From contig NZ_JAUOFB010000001.1 of the NCBI RefSeq assembly GCF_030542105.1, forward strand, positions 434,001 to 498,000: a stretch of DNA of 64,000 nt, read 5' to 3'. This DNA comes from Hymenobacter sp. BT730. GTDB taxonomy: Bacteria > Bacteroidota > Bacteroidia > Cytophagales > Hymenobacteraceae. Below the pieces are notes generated by a model. The model was not told where the DNA came from, ran no database searches, and was given only the letters and a program-made list of their open reading frames with translations. Made by a program: the position numbers and the translations under genes. Shown here one piece after another: positions 8,654 through 16,846 of the stretch (its first letter is position 1; each line of letters starts with the position of its first letter).

Positions 8654-9529
8654 TTAATATTGTTCGTAGTGATACGAGGTAGTATTAGTTACTATGCCGT
8701 TGGTTTTCAGAATGGCCTTAACTAGTAACCCGCTCTCAAACGTGTAGCTTTTTTCGTAGCTGACTTGACGCAGTTCATCATACCATGTCTTCTGGGTGAG
8801 TACTCCGGCCTTATCATAAGTGAGCGAATACACTTGGCTTGGGATGCCTTTGTGCTCCACTTTCACAAGCTGCCCCTCGGCATTGTAATAGCCTAACCAC
8901 TCTTCCGTTCCCATATCGCAGGCAACTACACCTGGCCGAGACGAGAATTGAATACGGGTCAGCAGGCCGTTTCTGTACTCGTACTGCTCTATTTGGTCAC
9001 CGCCCTGCACTTTCTTCAACAAACCATTGGTGTAGTAATCAAGCTGATAGGTGCCTGCTTTCTTTAGTTTTCGTTGAGAATCGTATTTGAAGGCAATGGT
9101 CTTGATGTCTGGTTCGGAGCTTACGGTAGCTAAGACTCCGTCCGGATGGTAGGTGTAAGTGAAGGAAGAGCTATAGCCGCTTTCAGGCCGATTATGAAGC
9201 TGGTTCTTCATTTCCCGGTACGTAGCATAGCCTTGCTCGTTGAAACGCTCCGTAACGATGTACTTGCCGTTAGGCGCTTCCTCCACTGACCGAATAGCTT
9301 TGATTTGGTGCCGCTTGATGTCCACTATGCTCATTTGCTCAAGCAGTATTCGGTTCCCGATAAACAGGTCTTCCAGCGCTTCCACCTGCTCATACCTGTC
9401 AGCAGAAGTAGACCAGAAGGAAAGCGCAGATTTCACTAGGGTTTCCGCTGGTAGTTGCCTCGCAAAAGGCAGCAGAACTAGTGCACACAGAGTGGGCTTT
9501 AGAATAGCACGAAAGTATTGCAAAGCCAT
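8654..9529 (-). CDS. secreted YD-repeat-like hypothetical protein
   Basis: A 291-residue protein with a hydrophobic N-terminus (ALQYFRAILKPTLCALVLLP) that may be a signal peptide. From about residue 120 it shows short repeats of alternating aromatic and glycine residues, such as YTYHPDGVLATVSS, YQLDYYTNGLLKKVQGG, YEYRNGLLTRI, YYNAEGQLVKVEHKG, LTYDKAGVLTQKTWYD and YTFESGLLVKA. This is the rhythm of RHS/YD-type or MORN-like antiparallel repeats. No toxin domain, CTD or partner gene is visible. It begins 21 bases from the helicase remnant, and the region is AT-richer than the surrounding chromosome. Function unknown; extracellular location inferred. Confidence 0.75.
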   Translation of the reverse strand: MALQYFRAILKPTLCALVLLPFARQLPAETLVKSALSFWSTSADRYEQVEALEDLFIGNRILLEQMSIVDIKRHQIKAIRSVEEAPNGKYIVTERFNEQGYATYREMKNQLHNRPESGYSSSFTYTYHPDGVLATVSSEPDIKTIAFKYDSQRKLKKAGTYQLDYYTNGLLKKVQGGDQIEQYEYRNGLLTRIQFSSRPGVVACDMGTEEWLGYYNAEGQLVKVEHKGIPSQVYSLTYDKAGVLTQKTWYDELRQVSYEKSYTFESGLLVKAILKTNGIVTNTTSYHYEQY

Positions 9530-9641
9530 AGAGCTATTTGATTCTAGTCTGTCTCATTTTAAGTAACAATAGCGACAAGGTGTGTAAGTAAGCTAAAGAG
9601 CGGCGAGCATTGTTATAGAGGAACTAAATATTAGGTTCTCT

Positions 9642-10094
9642 ATGCACCTCCTTCTCCGAACTCACGTCTCCCAACCACCCGCCCAAGTCTGGCAGGGCTT
9701 CACGCGGGAGTTATTCCTGGCGTTGGCTCCGCCATTTCCACCCTTCCGCCTGTTGCGGTTTGATGGCTGCCAGCGCGGCGACCGGGTGGAAATAGAAATA
9801 GGGGCCGGTCCATTGTGCCACCGCTGGACCTCCCTCATTACCGACCACGGCATTTTGCCCGATGGTACCTACTATTTCGTGGATGAAGGTCAGGAACTGC
9901 CGCCACCGCTGGGCTATTGGCGGCACCGGCATCTGTTGCAGCCCGCTCCGGGTGGGGGAACGTACATTGTGGAGGATATCGAATACCGCTCCCTATTTCA
10001 TTGGATAGAAGCACTGCTATATCCCATTCTATGGGCGCAGTTTGCTTGGCGCAAGCCTATTTACCGGCGGCTATTCGGTGCCGGAGCGCGCTAG
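9642..10094 (+). CDS. SRPBCC-family (START-like) protein
   Basis: A 150-residue protein of the SRPBCC ligand-binding superfamily. The order of elements fits: an opening strand with PPAQVWQGFTRELFLAL (the usual 'VW' helix start), a GCQRGDRVEIEI strand, RWTSLITDHGI, the YYFVDEGQELPPPLGYWRHRHLLQPA block, and a long C-terminal helix (SLFHWIEALLYPILWAQF). Close relatives are often called cyclase/dehydrase or CoxG-like, but ligands are unknown. The start ATG at 9642 is the first in frame. Its 3' end overlaps the convergent GNAT gene by 24 bases (10071-10094), with both frames intact. Confidence 0.8.
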   Translation: MHLLLRTHVSQPPAQVWQGFTRELFLALAPPFPPFRLLRFDGCQRGDRVEIEIGAGPLCHRWTSLITDHGILPDGTYYFVDEGQELPPPLGYWRHRHLLQPAPGGGTYIVEDIEYRSLFHWIEALLYPILWAQFAWRKPIYRRLFGAGAR

Positions 10095-10547
10095 CACCAT
10101 TTTAATATCGGCCCGCTGATACTCGGAAGGGGAGAGCGGCACTTCTACGAAACCCAATTTACGATATAGGGTGAGGGCAGGCGTGAGCTTGCGGTTGGAG
10201 AGCAGCTCCAGGTGGTGGGCCCCTACCGCCCAGGCCTGCTCAATAGCCGCCTGCCCCAGCAAATATCCGATACCCAAGCCCTGGGCTTTGGGCGAAACGG
10301 CCATTTTCGCTAGCTCAAAGTTGCCGTCGGGCTCCCGGATGAGGGCACAGGTACCTACAATCTGATCCTGATAGCGGGCCATGAAAATGTAGCCGCCTGA
10401 GTCCAGAATGTAGCCTTGCGGGTCGTCGAGCATGCGCTTGTCCAGCTCTTCCAGGGTGAAATAGGTGGTAATCCACTCGTGGTTCAGGTCGCGGAAGGCC
10501 GCCTGGTGCTCGGGGCGGTAAGCAAGAATTTCGATGGGGGCAGACAT
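10071..10547 (-). CDS. GNAT-family N-acetyltransferase
   Basis: A 158-residue acetyl-CoA-dependent acyltransferase of unknown substrate. The GNAT core is visible: strand 4 with LAKMAVSPKAQGLGIG (the acetyl-CoA pyrophosphate loop, Q/RxxGxG/A), then LLGQAAIEQAWAVGAHHLELLSN, and ALTLYRKLGFVEV. An alternative in-frame ATG lies two codons upstream at 10553; longer extensions have no homology-like content. Tail-to-tail overlap of 24 bases with the SRPBCC gene. It is divergent from the rlmI-type gene, so the 130 bases between them must hold both promoters. Confidence 0.9.
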   Translation of the reverse strand: MSAPIEILAYRPEHQAAFRDLNHEWITTYFTLEELDKRMLDDPQGYILDSGGYIFMARYQDQIVGTCALIREPDGNFELAKMAVSPKAQGLGIGYLLGQAAIEQAWAVGAHHLELLSNRKLTPALTLYRKLGFVEVPLSPSEYQRADIKMVLARSGTE

Positions 10548-10643
10548 AGGCATATATAAGGGCCGCAAGATACGCCGGAACTGGCTGCGGTAGGAGTAGA
10601 GGGCAATTCGAATGGGGCAGGCGGCTAACCCCGGCCGGGTGCG

Positions 10644-10651
10644 TACCTTTG
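10644..10651 (+). promoter_or_regulatory. TAnnTTTG promoter -7 box
   Basis: TACCTTTG matches the Bacteroidota -7 consensus TAnnTTTG and lies 26 bases before the methyltransferase ATG. No convincing -33 TTG is visible at the usual spacing, so the call rests on the -7 box alone. Confidence 0.55.
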
Positions 10652-10677
10652 TAGTCCCATTTTCATAACCTGCTGCC

Positions 10678-11868
10678 ATGTCTGCCACGCTCACGCTCAA
10701 ACCCGGTAAAGATCAATCCCTGCGACGCCTGCATCCGTGGGTGTTTTCGGGGGCCATTGCCCGGATGCAGGGCGAGGTAGTGGAGGGCGAAGTAGTAAGC
10801 GTACTGGCGGCCAATGGTGAGCTGCTGGGCGTGGGCCACTACGCTCCCGGCTCCATTGCCGTACGCATGCTCGATTTTGGCACCGAGGCCCAGCTGCCCG
10901 ATGCCGCTTTCTGGGAGCAGAAGCTGCGCAACGCCTACCAGCTGCGCCAGCGCCTGGGGCTCACGGGCACCGGCAACACCAACGTGTACCGCCTCATCCA
11001 CGCCGAAGGTGACGGACTACCCGGTTTGATTATTGACGTGTACGGCGACACGGCTGTGGTGCAGGCCCACAGCGCCGGCATGTACAAAGCCCGGCCCCTG
11101 ATTGCCGCCGCCCTGCAAGCCGTTTTAGGCGAAAGCCTGCGCGCCATCTACGATAAAAGCGCCGAAACCGTACCTGCCAAAGCGGCCCCCGATGCCCAGA
11201 ATGGCTACCTGCTGGGTGAAAGCACCGGCCAGGAGCATGTGGTAGAAGAAAACGGCCACCGCTTTGCCGTAGACTGGGAAACCGGCCAGAAAACCGGCTT
11301 CTTCATCGACCAGCGCGACAACCGCGCCCTGCTGGCCCGCTACGCGCCCGGCCGCCGCGTGCTGAACACGTTCTGCTACACCGGCGGCTTCTCCGTGTAC
11401 GCCCTGCAGGCCGGCGCCGAGCTGGTGCATTCCGTGGACTCCAGCAAGAAAGCCATTGAGCTAACCAACCGCAACGCCGAGCTGAGTGGCCTGCAGGACA
11501 AGCACGAAGCCTACGCCCAGGACGTGTTCAGCTTCCTGAAAGACCGCCATAACCAGTACGACCTCATCGTGCTGGACCCACCGGCCTTTGCCAAGCACCT
11601 CTCTGCCCGCCACAACGCCCTGATGGGCTACAAACGCCTGAATGTGGCCGGCATCAAGCAAATTGCACCCGGTGGCCTGCTGTTTACGTTCAGCTGCTCA
11701 CAGGTAGTAAGCATGGAATTGTTTGAAGGCGCCATCATGGCCGCCGCCATCGAAGCCGGCCGCCCCGCCCGCATTCTACACCGCCTCACCCAGCCCGCCG
11801 ACCACCCCGTTAGCCTGTTCCACCCGGAAGGGGAGTATTTGAAGGGACTGGTGCTGGCCGTAGATTAA
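10678..11868 (+). CDS. rlmI: class I SAM-dependent rRNA cytosine methyltransferase, RlmI type
   Basis: A 396-residue 23S rRNA methyltransferase-like protein; RlmI makes m5C1962 in E. coli. A PUA-type RNA-binding domain occupies about residues 1-85 (LHPWVFSGAI..., GEVVSVLAANGELLGVG). It is followed by a linker domain and then a Rossmann methyltransferase with motif I at about 228-240 (VLNTFCYTGGFSVYAL), a SVDSSKKA acidic ribose-binding strand, and motif IV (YDLIVLDPPAF). A conserved FSCSQ segment near the C-terminus supplies the catalytic-type cysteine of m5C enzymes. Length fits the family. It stands alone behind a TACCTTTG box. Target site is inferred from the family. Confidence 0.92.
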   Translation: MSATLTLKPGKDQSLRRLHPWVFSGAIARMQGEVVEGEVVSVLAANGELLGVGHYAPGSIAVRMLDFGTEAQLPDAAFWEQKLRNAYQLRQRLGLTGTGNTNVYRLIHAEGDGLPGLIIDVYGDTAVVQAHSAGMYKARPLIAAALQAVLGESLRAIYDKSAETVPAKAAPDAQNGYLLGESTGQEHVVEENGHRFAVDWETGQKTGFFIDQRDNRALLARYAPGRRVLNTFCYTGGFSVYALQAGAELVHSVDSSKKAIELTNRNAELSGLQDKHEAYAQDVFSFLKDRHNQYDLIVLDPPAFAKHLSARHNALMGYKRLNVAGIKQIAPGGLLFTFSCSQVVSMELFEGAIMAAAIEAGRPARILHRLTQPADHPVSLFHPEGEYLKGLVLAVD

Positions 11869-11901
11869 CACAGAATATCCGCGTTCAAACTATTCATTTG
11901 T

Positions 11902-12351
11902 ATGGTCAACACCTTGCCAGATCCTTGGAACTTCTCCAACGTGGAGCGTCAGCTCGTTTCCGGAGACAACGCACAGCGACTGGAGTATGGCACTCTGAAG
12001 GAGATGAACCAAGGTGGTCCATTACACGGGTTTTGCTTCTGGATTACACCCACCGGGCGGCGGGTCCAGCTACCTGGAACTTATGGCGGCCCACCTATAT
12101 GGGATGCGGTGGGGCGTCGGGTAGCATTGCCCATGTGGCAACAGGCTCTTTTTTCGAGCCCCAATCAGCGACTGGCCGTGTTGGATACGCAGCTGCAACA
12201 ATTGGTAGTATTTCGACGGGGATTCAGTGTATTGCATTTACAGGCCTTTGAAGGTTTGATTGTGACAGCCGTAGATAACCCGGCTCATCGTCCTGCACCA
12301 GTGAGCATTAACATTGGAACCGAAGACATAAAGCAGGTTTTAGAGTTATAA
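11902..12351 (+). CDS. hypothetical protein
   Basis: A 149-residue soluble protein that I do not recognise. It starts MVNTLPDPWNFSNVERQLVSG and contains LEYGTLKEMNQGGPLHG, LPGTYGGPPIWD, and a hydrophobic C-terminal third (LAVLDTQLQQLVVFRR). There is no signal peptide or membrane segment. The size, gene position and the GTYGGPP segment recall small immunity-type proteins, but no motif is decisive. It lies 33 bases after the rlmI gene and 26 bases before the desaturase, on the same strand, so it could be co-transcribed with either. Confidence 0.6.
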   Translation: MVNTLPDPWNFSNVERQLVSGDNAQRLEYGTLKEMNQGGPLHGFCFWITPTGRRVQLPGTYGGPPIWDAVGRRVALPMWQQALFSSPNQRLAVLDTQLQQLVVFRRGFSVLHLQAFEGLIVTAVDNPAHRPAPVSINIGTEDIKQVLEL

Positions 12352-12377
12352 CGGCGTCCTTTCCTTCACCCTTTCTC

Positions 12378-13877
12378 GTGCCCCGAAAAAAAACCGGCTC
12401 TATTCCCCGCAAACCTGCTGTTGCCGTTATTGGTGCTGGTATTGGAGGCATTGCTACGGCGGTGCGGCTGGCAGCGCGGGGGCATAAGGTGACGGTATTT
12501 GAGGCCCAGAGTACGTTTGGGGGAAAAATGCACCAGCTGGAGCTGCCCGGCGGGTACCGCTTTGATGGCGGCCCTTCGCTGTTCACGCTGCCGCAGCTGG
12601 TAGACGAGCTGTTTCAACTGGCTGGGCGCAACCCCCATGACTATTTCCGCTACGAGCGGCTGGACCCTATCACGCAGTACTTCTTCGCCGACAATACCCG
12701 CCTGACGGCCTGGGCCGACGAAGCCCGGTTTGCAGCTGAGGTAGAGCAAAAGCTAAGCGTGCCTGCGGCTGCCGTATTGGAATTCCTGCACCAAAGTGCC
12801 CGCGCCTACGAGGGTACTGCTGATACGTTCCTGCGCAAGTCCCTGCACAAGCTCAGTACCTATACCAGTCCGGAGGTAGTGAAGGCGCTGGCCGTGCTGC
12901 CCTCGCTGGGCCTCACCAGTACCATGCACCAGCGCCACGCCGCTACGTTTCAGGACCCGCGCCTGGTGCAGCTTTTCGACCGGTTTGCGACCTATAACGG
13001 CTCCGACCCCTACCAGGCTCCTGCTACCCTCAGCCTGATTCCGCACCTGGAGCACGGCATTGGTGCATTTTACCCTGAAGGCGGTATTTACAGCATTGCC
13101 GAAAGCCTGGTGAAGCTGGCCCAGGAGCTGGGCGTGGAGTTCCGATATAACGAGCCCGTAGAGGAAATTCTCACGGCCGGGGGCCACGTAACCGCCCTCC
13201 GCACGGCCCAGGACGTGTACGACTTCGGCGTAGTGGTCAGCAACATGGATGTAGTGCCTACCTACCGCCACCTGCTGCCCACGCTGCCCGCCCCTGAGCG
13301 TACTCTGGCCCAGCCCCGCTCTTCCTCGGCGCTGATCTTCTACTGGGGCATTGGCGCTGAGTTTCCGGAGCTGGGCGTACACAACATCTTTTTCTCCGAA
13401 GACTACCGTCGCGAGTTCGAGGCCATTTTCCGGGAGCAGACGGTAGCCGATGACGTAACGGTGTACGTGAACATCACCTCTAAAAAAACACCCACCGATG
13501 CTCCTGCCGGCCACGAAAACTGGTTTGTGATGGTGAACGTACCCCATGACCAGGGCCAGGACTGGCCGGCCTTAATCAGCCAAACCCGCGCTGCCGTGCT
13601 GCGCCGTCTGCAACGGGCCCTGGGGCGTGATGTGGAGCCGCTTATCCGGGCCGAGCATGTATGGGACCCTCCGGGCATTGCCCGTCAAACATCCTCCTTT
13701 GGCGGGGCGTTGTATGGCAGTTCCTCCAATAATATGTTGGCTGCTTTTCTGCGCCACCCAAATTTTTCTCGTAAACTCGATGGCTTGTACTTTTGTGGAG
13801 GCAGCGTGCACCCAGGCGGGGGCATTCCCTTGTGCCTGCTGTCGGCCGCTATCGTAGCCGACCTTATTTCCGCCTGA
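12378..13877 (+). CDS. CrtI/CrtD-family carotenoid desaturase
   Basis: A 499-residue FAD-dependent desaturase of the phytoene desaturase family. The dinucleotide-binding fold opens the protein (AVIGAGIGGIATAVRLAARG, near residue 15), followed by the FDGGPSLFTLPQL segment typical of CrtI relatives. The C-terminal FAD motif reads GLYFCGGSVHPGGGIPL. The start is a GTG at 12378, since no ATG precedes the fold. The next gene encodes a CruF-like hydratase 13 bases on. In Bacteroidota that neighbour makes a 1-hydroxycarotenoid 3,4-desaturase (CrtD) role more likely than phytoene desaturation, which normally sits beside crtB. Family sure; exact step inferred. Confidence 0.88.
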   Translation: MPRKKTGSIPRKPAVAVIGAGIGGIATAVRLAARGHKVTVFEAQSTFGGKMHQLELPGGYRFDGGPSLFTLPQLVDELFQLAGRNPHDYFRYERLDPITQYFFADNTRLTAWADEARFAAEVEQKLSVPAAAVLEFLHQSARAYEGTADTFLRKSLHKLSTYTSPEVVKALAVLPSLGLTSTMHQRHAATFQDPRLVQLFDRFATYNGSDPYQAPATLSLIPHLEHGIGAFYPEGGIYSIAESLVKLAQELGVEFRYNEPVEEILTAGGHVTALRTAQDVYDFGVVVSNMDVVPTYRHLLPTLPAPERTLAQPRSSSALIFYWGIGAEFPELGVHNIFFSEDYRREFEAIFREQTVADDVTVYVNITSKKTPTDAPAGHENWFVMVNVPHDQGQDWPALISQTRAAVLRRLQRALGRDVEPLIRAEHVWDPPGIARQTSSFGGALYGSSSNNMLAAFLRHPNFSRKLDGLYFCGGSVHPGGGIPLCLLSAAIVADLISA

Positions 13878-13890
13878 CCTATTGTTTCTC

Positions 13891-14580
13891 ATGCCCACTA
13901 CCGATTCTATGCCCCATCCGCCCGCGGCCCCGCCCGCCCTGCCGGCGCCCAGCCGCCAGCGCCTGCGCGTGGCTCAGGGAATTGTGCTTTTATTTCACGT
14001 TACCGGATTTCTTGGCCTGGCTTTCTCGCTGGACCCCAGCTTCTATCTCCGCTTTGTACCGCTGAATCTGCTGCTTACCGCGGCCTTGCTGCTGGCCTTT
14101 CAACCCAACCGTAGCCGGGAGTTCTATTGGTTCTGTGTGGTCGTGATGGTGGTGGGTTTTGGCATTGAGGTGATAGGCGTGAGCAGCCAGATTATCTTCG
14201 GAAACTATGAGTACGGTCCCGTGCTGGGTTTTCAGCTCTGGGGCGTGCCGCTGATAATTGGCCTGAACTGGCTGATGCTCACGTATATGTCCGGTATTCT
14301 GGCCCGCTATCTGCCACTGCCCAATATTCTTCGGGCTATTGTAGGGGCGCTGCTTATGGTGGGAATGGACATCTGCATCGAGCCCGTAGCCATGCGCTAT
14401 GATTTCTGGCACTGGCTGGCTGATGTAGTACCGCTGCAGAATTTTAAAGCGTGGCTGGCCCTTTCCTTTATTCTGCAGGTATTTTTTAACCGCAGCCATT
14501 TCGTAAAAAGCAATGAGCTGGTACCTTTCGTGTATCTGGTGCAGTTGCTCTTTTTCTTTGGCTTGGGGCTGCTGAGATAA
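13891..14580 (+). CDS. cruF: CruF-like carotenoid biosynthesis membrane protein
   Basis: A 229-residue integral membrane protein of the carotenoid 1,2-hydratase/CruF (Caroten_synth) family, which hydrates the psi end of acyclic carotenoids. About seven hydrophobic segments are visible, with the family-typical stretch ...IEVIGVSSQIIFGNYEYG, then PLIIGLNWLML, MDICIEPVAMRYDFW and NRSHFVKSNELVPFVYLVQ. A TTG at 13882 could extend it by three codons, but the ATG at 13891 is the normal choice. It follows the desaturase by 13 bases and is probably translated from the same message. Together they would modify the red or pink carotenoids of this group. Confidence 0.8.
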   Translation: MPTTDSMPHPPAAPPALPAPSRQRLRVAQGIVLLFHVTGFLGLAFSLDPSFYLRFVPLNLLLTAALLLAFQPNRSREFYWFCVVVMVVGFGIEVIGVSSQIIFGNYEYGPVLGFQLWGVPLIIGLNWLMLTYMSGILARYLPLPNILRAIVGALLMVGMDICIEPVAMRYDFWHWLADVVPLQNFKAWLALSFILQVFFNRSHFVKSNELVPFVYLVQLLFFFGLGLLR

Positions 14581-14652
14581 ACCGCGCTTCTCCACAATTT
14601 AGTAGTTTAGGCAGCCAGAGCTGCCACTCCCTTTGTTTGTCTTTTGCCTTCC

Positions 14653-15276
14653 ATGAATCGTACTCCCATTACTACGCTACACCACACCCTGTTAGAGGAG
14701 GTACGTTTGCTTTTCCAGCGCGAGGGGGTCAGCGCTTTGTCGCTGGAGCAAATTATCCAGCGGCTTAATGTGTCGCCGGCTACGTTTCACGGGATGTTCG
14801 AAGATAAGGACGACCTGGTAACGCAGGTAGTAGTGCATGACCTGGAACGCCAGCGTAATGAGCACGCGGCCCTGTTCGCCAGTACCGAAAACCCGGTGGA
14901 GCGTATTCTGCTGCTGTTACAGCATGGCATCCATGAAATACAGCAAACCCCCAGCGCCAACTTCGCAGAAGTACAGCAGGAGTACCCGGCTGCCTGGAAC
15001 CTGATGATGGATCATCTGGTGACCTACTCCTACCCCCAGATCCACGGCTTGCTGAACGACGGCATTCTGCGCAAGCAGTTCCGTGGCGACATCAACATTG
15101 AGCTGGTCACCAAAATTATTCTGGAGCAGATCAACCTGATTCTGAATACCGATATTTTCCCGCCCAGCCGTTACAGCCTGGCCGAGGTATTCCGGAGTAT
15201 TTACCTCTACTATATCCGGGGTATTTGCACGGAGGAAGGCATGCACCTGGCGGCTTCTCACTTTGCTCGTCTGTAA
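14653..15276 (+). CDS. TetR/AcrR-family transcriptional regulator
   Basis: A 207-residue repressor-type regulator. The N-terminal TetR helix-turn-helix is visible as LLFQREGVSALSLEQIIQRL followed by NVSPATFHGMFEDKDDLV (residues about 15-55). The rest is all helical and divergent, as expected for the ligand-binding half. A TTG at 14644 is in frame three codons upstream; the ATG at 14653 is preferred. It follows the carotenoid pair by about 70 bases on the same strand but has its own gap, so co-regulation is possible but not shown. A strong hairpin follows it. Confidence 0.85.
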   Translation: MNRTPITTLHHTLLEEVRLLFQREGVSALSLEQIIQRLNVSPATFHGMFEDKDDLVTQVVVHDLERQRNEHAALFASTENPVERILLLLQHGIHEIQQTPSANFAEVQQEYPAAWNLMMDHLVTYSYPQIHGLLNDGILRKQFRGDINIELVTKIILEQINLILNTDIFPPSRYSLAEVFRSIYLYYIRGICTEEGMHLAASHFARL

Positions 15277-15306
15277 GCCGCGCCGACCATAGCCCCCACA
15301 ATAGCC

Positions 15307-15350
15307 CTGCCCCGGGAAGTACTGCATGTAGCAGGTACTTTCCGGGGCAG
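15307..15350. terminator. bidirectional hairpin terminator
   Basis: CTGCCCCGGGAAGTAC (15307-15322) pairs with GTACTTTCCGGGGCAG (15335-15350): 16 pairs with one G-U. It lies between the convergent TetR and DUF6952 genes. There is no long T tract, so it is a probable, not certain, terminator. Confidence 0.6.
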
Positions 15351-15371
15351 TAGCTTGAGAAGGAGCGCTAT

Positions 15372-15614
15372 TTAGCTAATGGAAACGCGCACTTTCTTGG
15401 TGTATTCGCGAAGCGAGTCCTTAAACTCGCTGCCGCTGTCGCGCATGTGGTTCAGAATGAAAATGGCGGCAAACACGTGCGTCAGCTTTTCACCTTCATC
15501 TTCGCCGGGCACTTCAAAAGGAGGCTGTTGCTCTTCCAGCAGGGCTTCCTCAGCGGCCAGTAGCGTATCCAGGGTCTGGGATTCAACCAGCTGTTTAATA
15601 GCAGGGATTTTCAT
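15372..15614 (-). CDS. small conserved protein, DUF6952-like
   Basis: An 80-residue acidic cytoplasmic protein that starts MKIPAIKQLVE and continues with a predicted helical hairpin (DTLLAAEEALLEEQ, then VFAAIFILNHMRDSGSEFKDSLREYTKK). In Bacteroidota a short protein of this shape commonly follows a thioredoxin gene, and here it starts 11 bases after the thioredoxin stop on the same strand. I believe it belongs to DUF6952, by recall. Function unknown; the fixed pairing suggests a shared redox role. Confidence 0.75.
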   Translation of the reverse strand: MKIPAIKQLVESQTLDTLLAAEEALLEEQQPPFEVPGEDEGEKLTHVFAAIFILNHMRDSGSEFKDSLREYTKKVRVSIS

Positions 15615-15625
15615 GTGCCGGCAGC

Positions 15626-15937
15626 TTAATTGAGTTGACCGATAAGCTCAGCTACGGCTTCTTCCTTGCTGGCCGAAACCGTATCAACCAGCTCACCATT
15701 GCGGAAAATAGCGAAGAAAGGCAGCGTAGTGACATTGGCCAGCTTGCGGGCTTCGGGGCTGGTTTCGGCATTCACATCCAGAAACGTAACTCCTTCAGTG
15801 GCTTCGGCCATGCGCTTGTATTTGGGCGAAAACAGGCGGCAGTTGCCACACCAGTCGGCGTAGTATTTCACTACTACTTTTTCATTCGATTCGAGCAGTT
15901 GACGGAATTCGGTATCGGTTGCTTTAGTAACGGACAT
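15626..15937 (-). CDS. thioredoxin-fold protein with CGNC active site
   Basis: A 103-residue cytoplasmic thioredoxin-like protein. The redox site is CGNC (Cys30, Cys33) in YYADWCGNCRLFSPKYKR, and the cis-proline loop is seen as VTTLPFFAIFRNGE. The start ATG at 15937 fits the fold; an upstream in-frame ATG at 15973 would add 12 residues unlike the family. CGNC in place of the classical CGPC is expected to shift the redox potential and is seen in several Bacteroidota thioredoxin relatives. It is the first gene of a two-gene unit with the DUF6952-like gene. Confidence 0.9.
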   Translation of the reverse strand: MSVTKATDTEFRQLLESNEKVVVKYYADWCGNCRLFSPKYKRMAEATEGVTFLDVNAETSPEARKLANVTTLPFFAIFRNGELVDTVSASKEEAVAELIGQLN

Positions 15938-16125
15938 AACGAAAAACAAGGTTGAGCTGGCAAAGATACGCATCCCAGATAAGAACTATTCTTATCTGGT
16001 TGCCTGCTTAAAGCCCGGCAGTAGTAAAAAAGTTTTGCTGCCAGCTCAAAAAGTTGCCGGGCCAACCCAAAAGCCTGGCCTGCCGTTTGGGAGGAAAGTA
16101 TAGTCACGCTTTTTCTCCCCGGGTT

Positions 16126-16824
16126 ATGCGTTGTGTTGCCAGCTGGCTTTTGATAGCACTCCTGTGGCTCCCGGGGGCATGCACGTCGCCCACGCCCGCA
16201 CAACCCGTAGCAGGGCAGCCGGCACCTCCTCCTGTTCGTATGCAAAACATCATCTTCTTTGGGAATAGCCTCACGGCTGGCTATATGCTGCGTGCCAGCG
16301 AGTCGTTCCCGGCTCTGCTGCAACAGCGTATTGATTCGCTGCAGCTGCCCTACAAAGCCTTCAACTATGGGGTGAGCGGCGAAACCAGCGCCGGCGGTAA
16401 GCACCGGGTGGCCAGCGTGCTGGCCCGCCAGCCGGTAGATGTGTTTGTGCTGGAGCTGGGCGCCAACGACGGCCTGCGCGGCATTCCCGTGCGCGAAACC
16501 ACCCAGAACCTGCAGGAAATTATTGACCAGGTGCGGCTGAAATACCCCCAGGCGCGCATTGTGCTGGTAGGCCTGGAGTTTCCCTTTGATCTGGGCCCGC
16601 TGGGTGGCCACCGCTTTGTGCACTATGCTCAGGAATTCAAAGCCTTGTTCCGCACCCTGGCTGAGAAAAATAGTGTGGCCTTTGTGCCGTTTCTCCTCCA
16701 GGACGTGATGGGCCGCCGCGAGTTAAACCTGCCCGATGGGGTGCACCCCAACGCCGAGGGTCAGAAAATTCTGGCCCACAATGTATGGGCCGTGCTGGAG
16801 CCAGTCCTCACCGCCGAGCAATAG
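16126..16824 (+). CDS. SGNH/GDSL-family arylesterase-like lipoprotein
   Basis: A 232-residue lipase/esterase of the SGNH hydrolase family (TesA/arylesterase group). The lipoprotein signal is MRCVASWLLIALLWLPGAC with Cys19 as the acylated residue. The catalytic blocks are all present: block I FFGNSLTAGY (Ser), block II with VSGETSAGG (Gly), block III LELGANDGLRG (Asn), and block V DGVHPNAEG (Asp and His). The start chosen at 16126 gives a clean signal peptide; longer in-frame starts do not. It probably acts at the cell envelope on acyl or aryl esters. The gene converges on the DUF1989 gene 22 bases away. Confidence 0.9.
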   Translation: MRCVASWLLIALLWLPGACTSPTPAQPVAGQPAPPPVRMQNIIFFGNSLTAGYMLRASESFPALLQQRIDSLQLPYKAFNYGVSGETSAGGKHRVASVLARQPVDVFVLELGANDGLRGIPVRETTQNLQEIIDQVRLKYPQARIVLVGLEFPFDLGPLGGHRFVHYAQEFKALFRTLAEKNSVAFVPFLLQDVMGRRELNLPDGVHPNAEGQKILAHNVWAVLEPVLTAEQ

Positions 16825-16846
16825 CCTGCTGACTAAAGGGCTAGTC

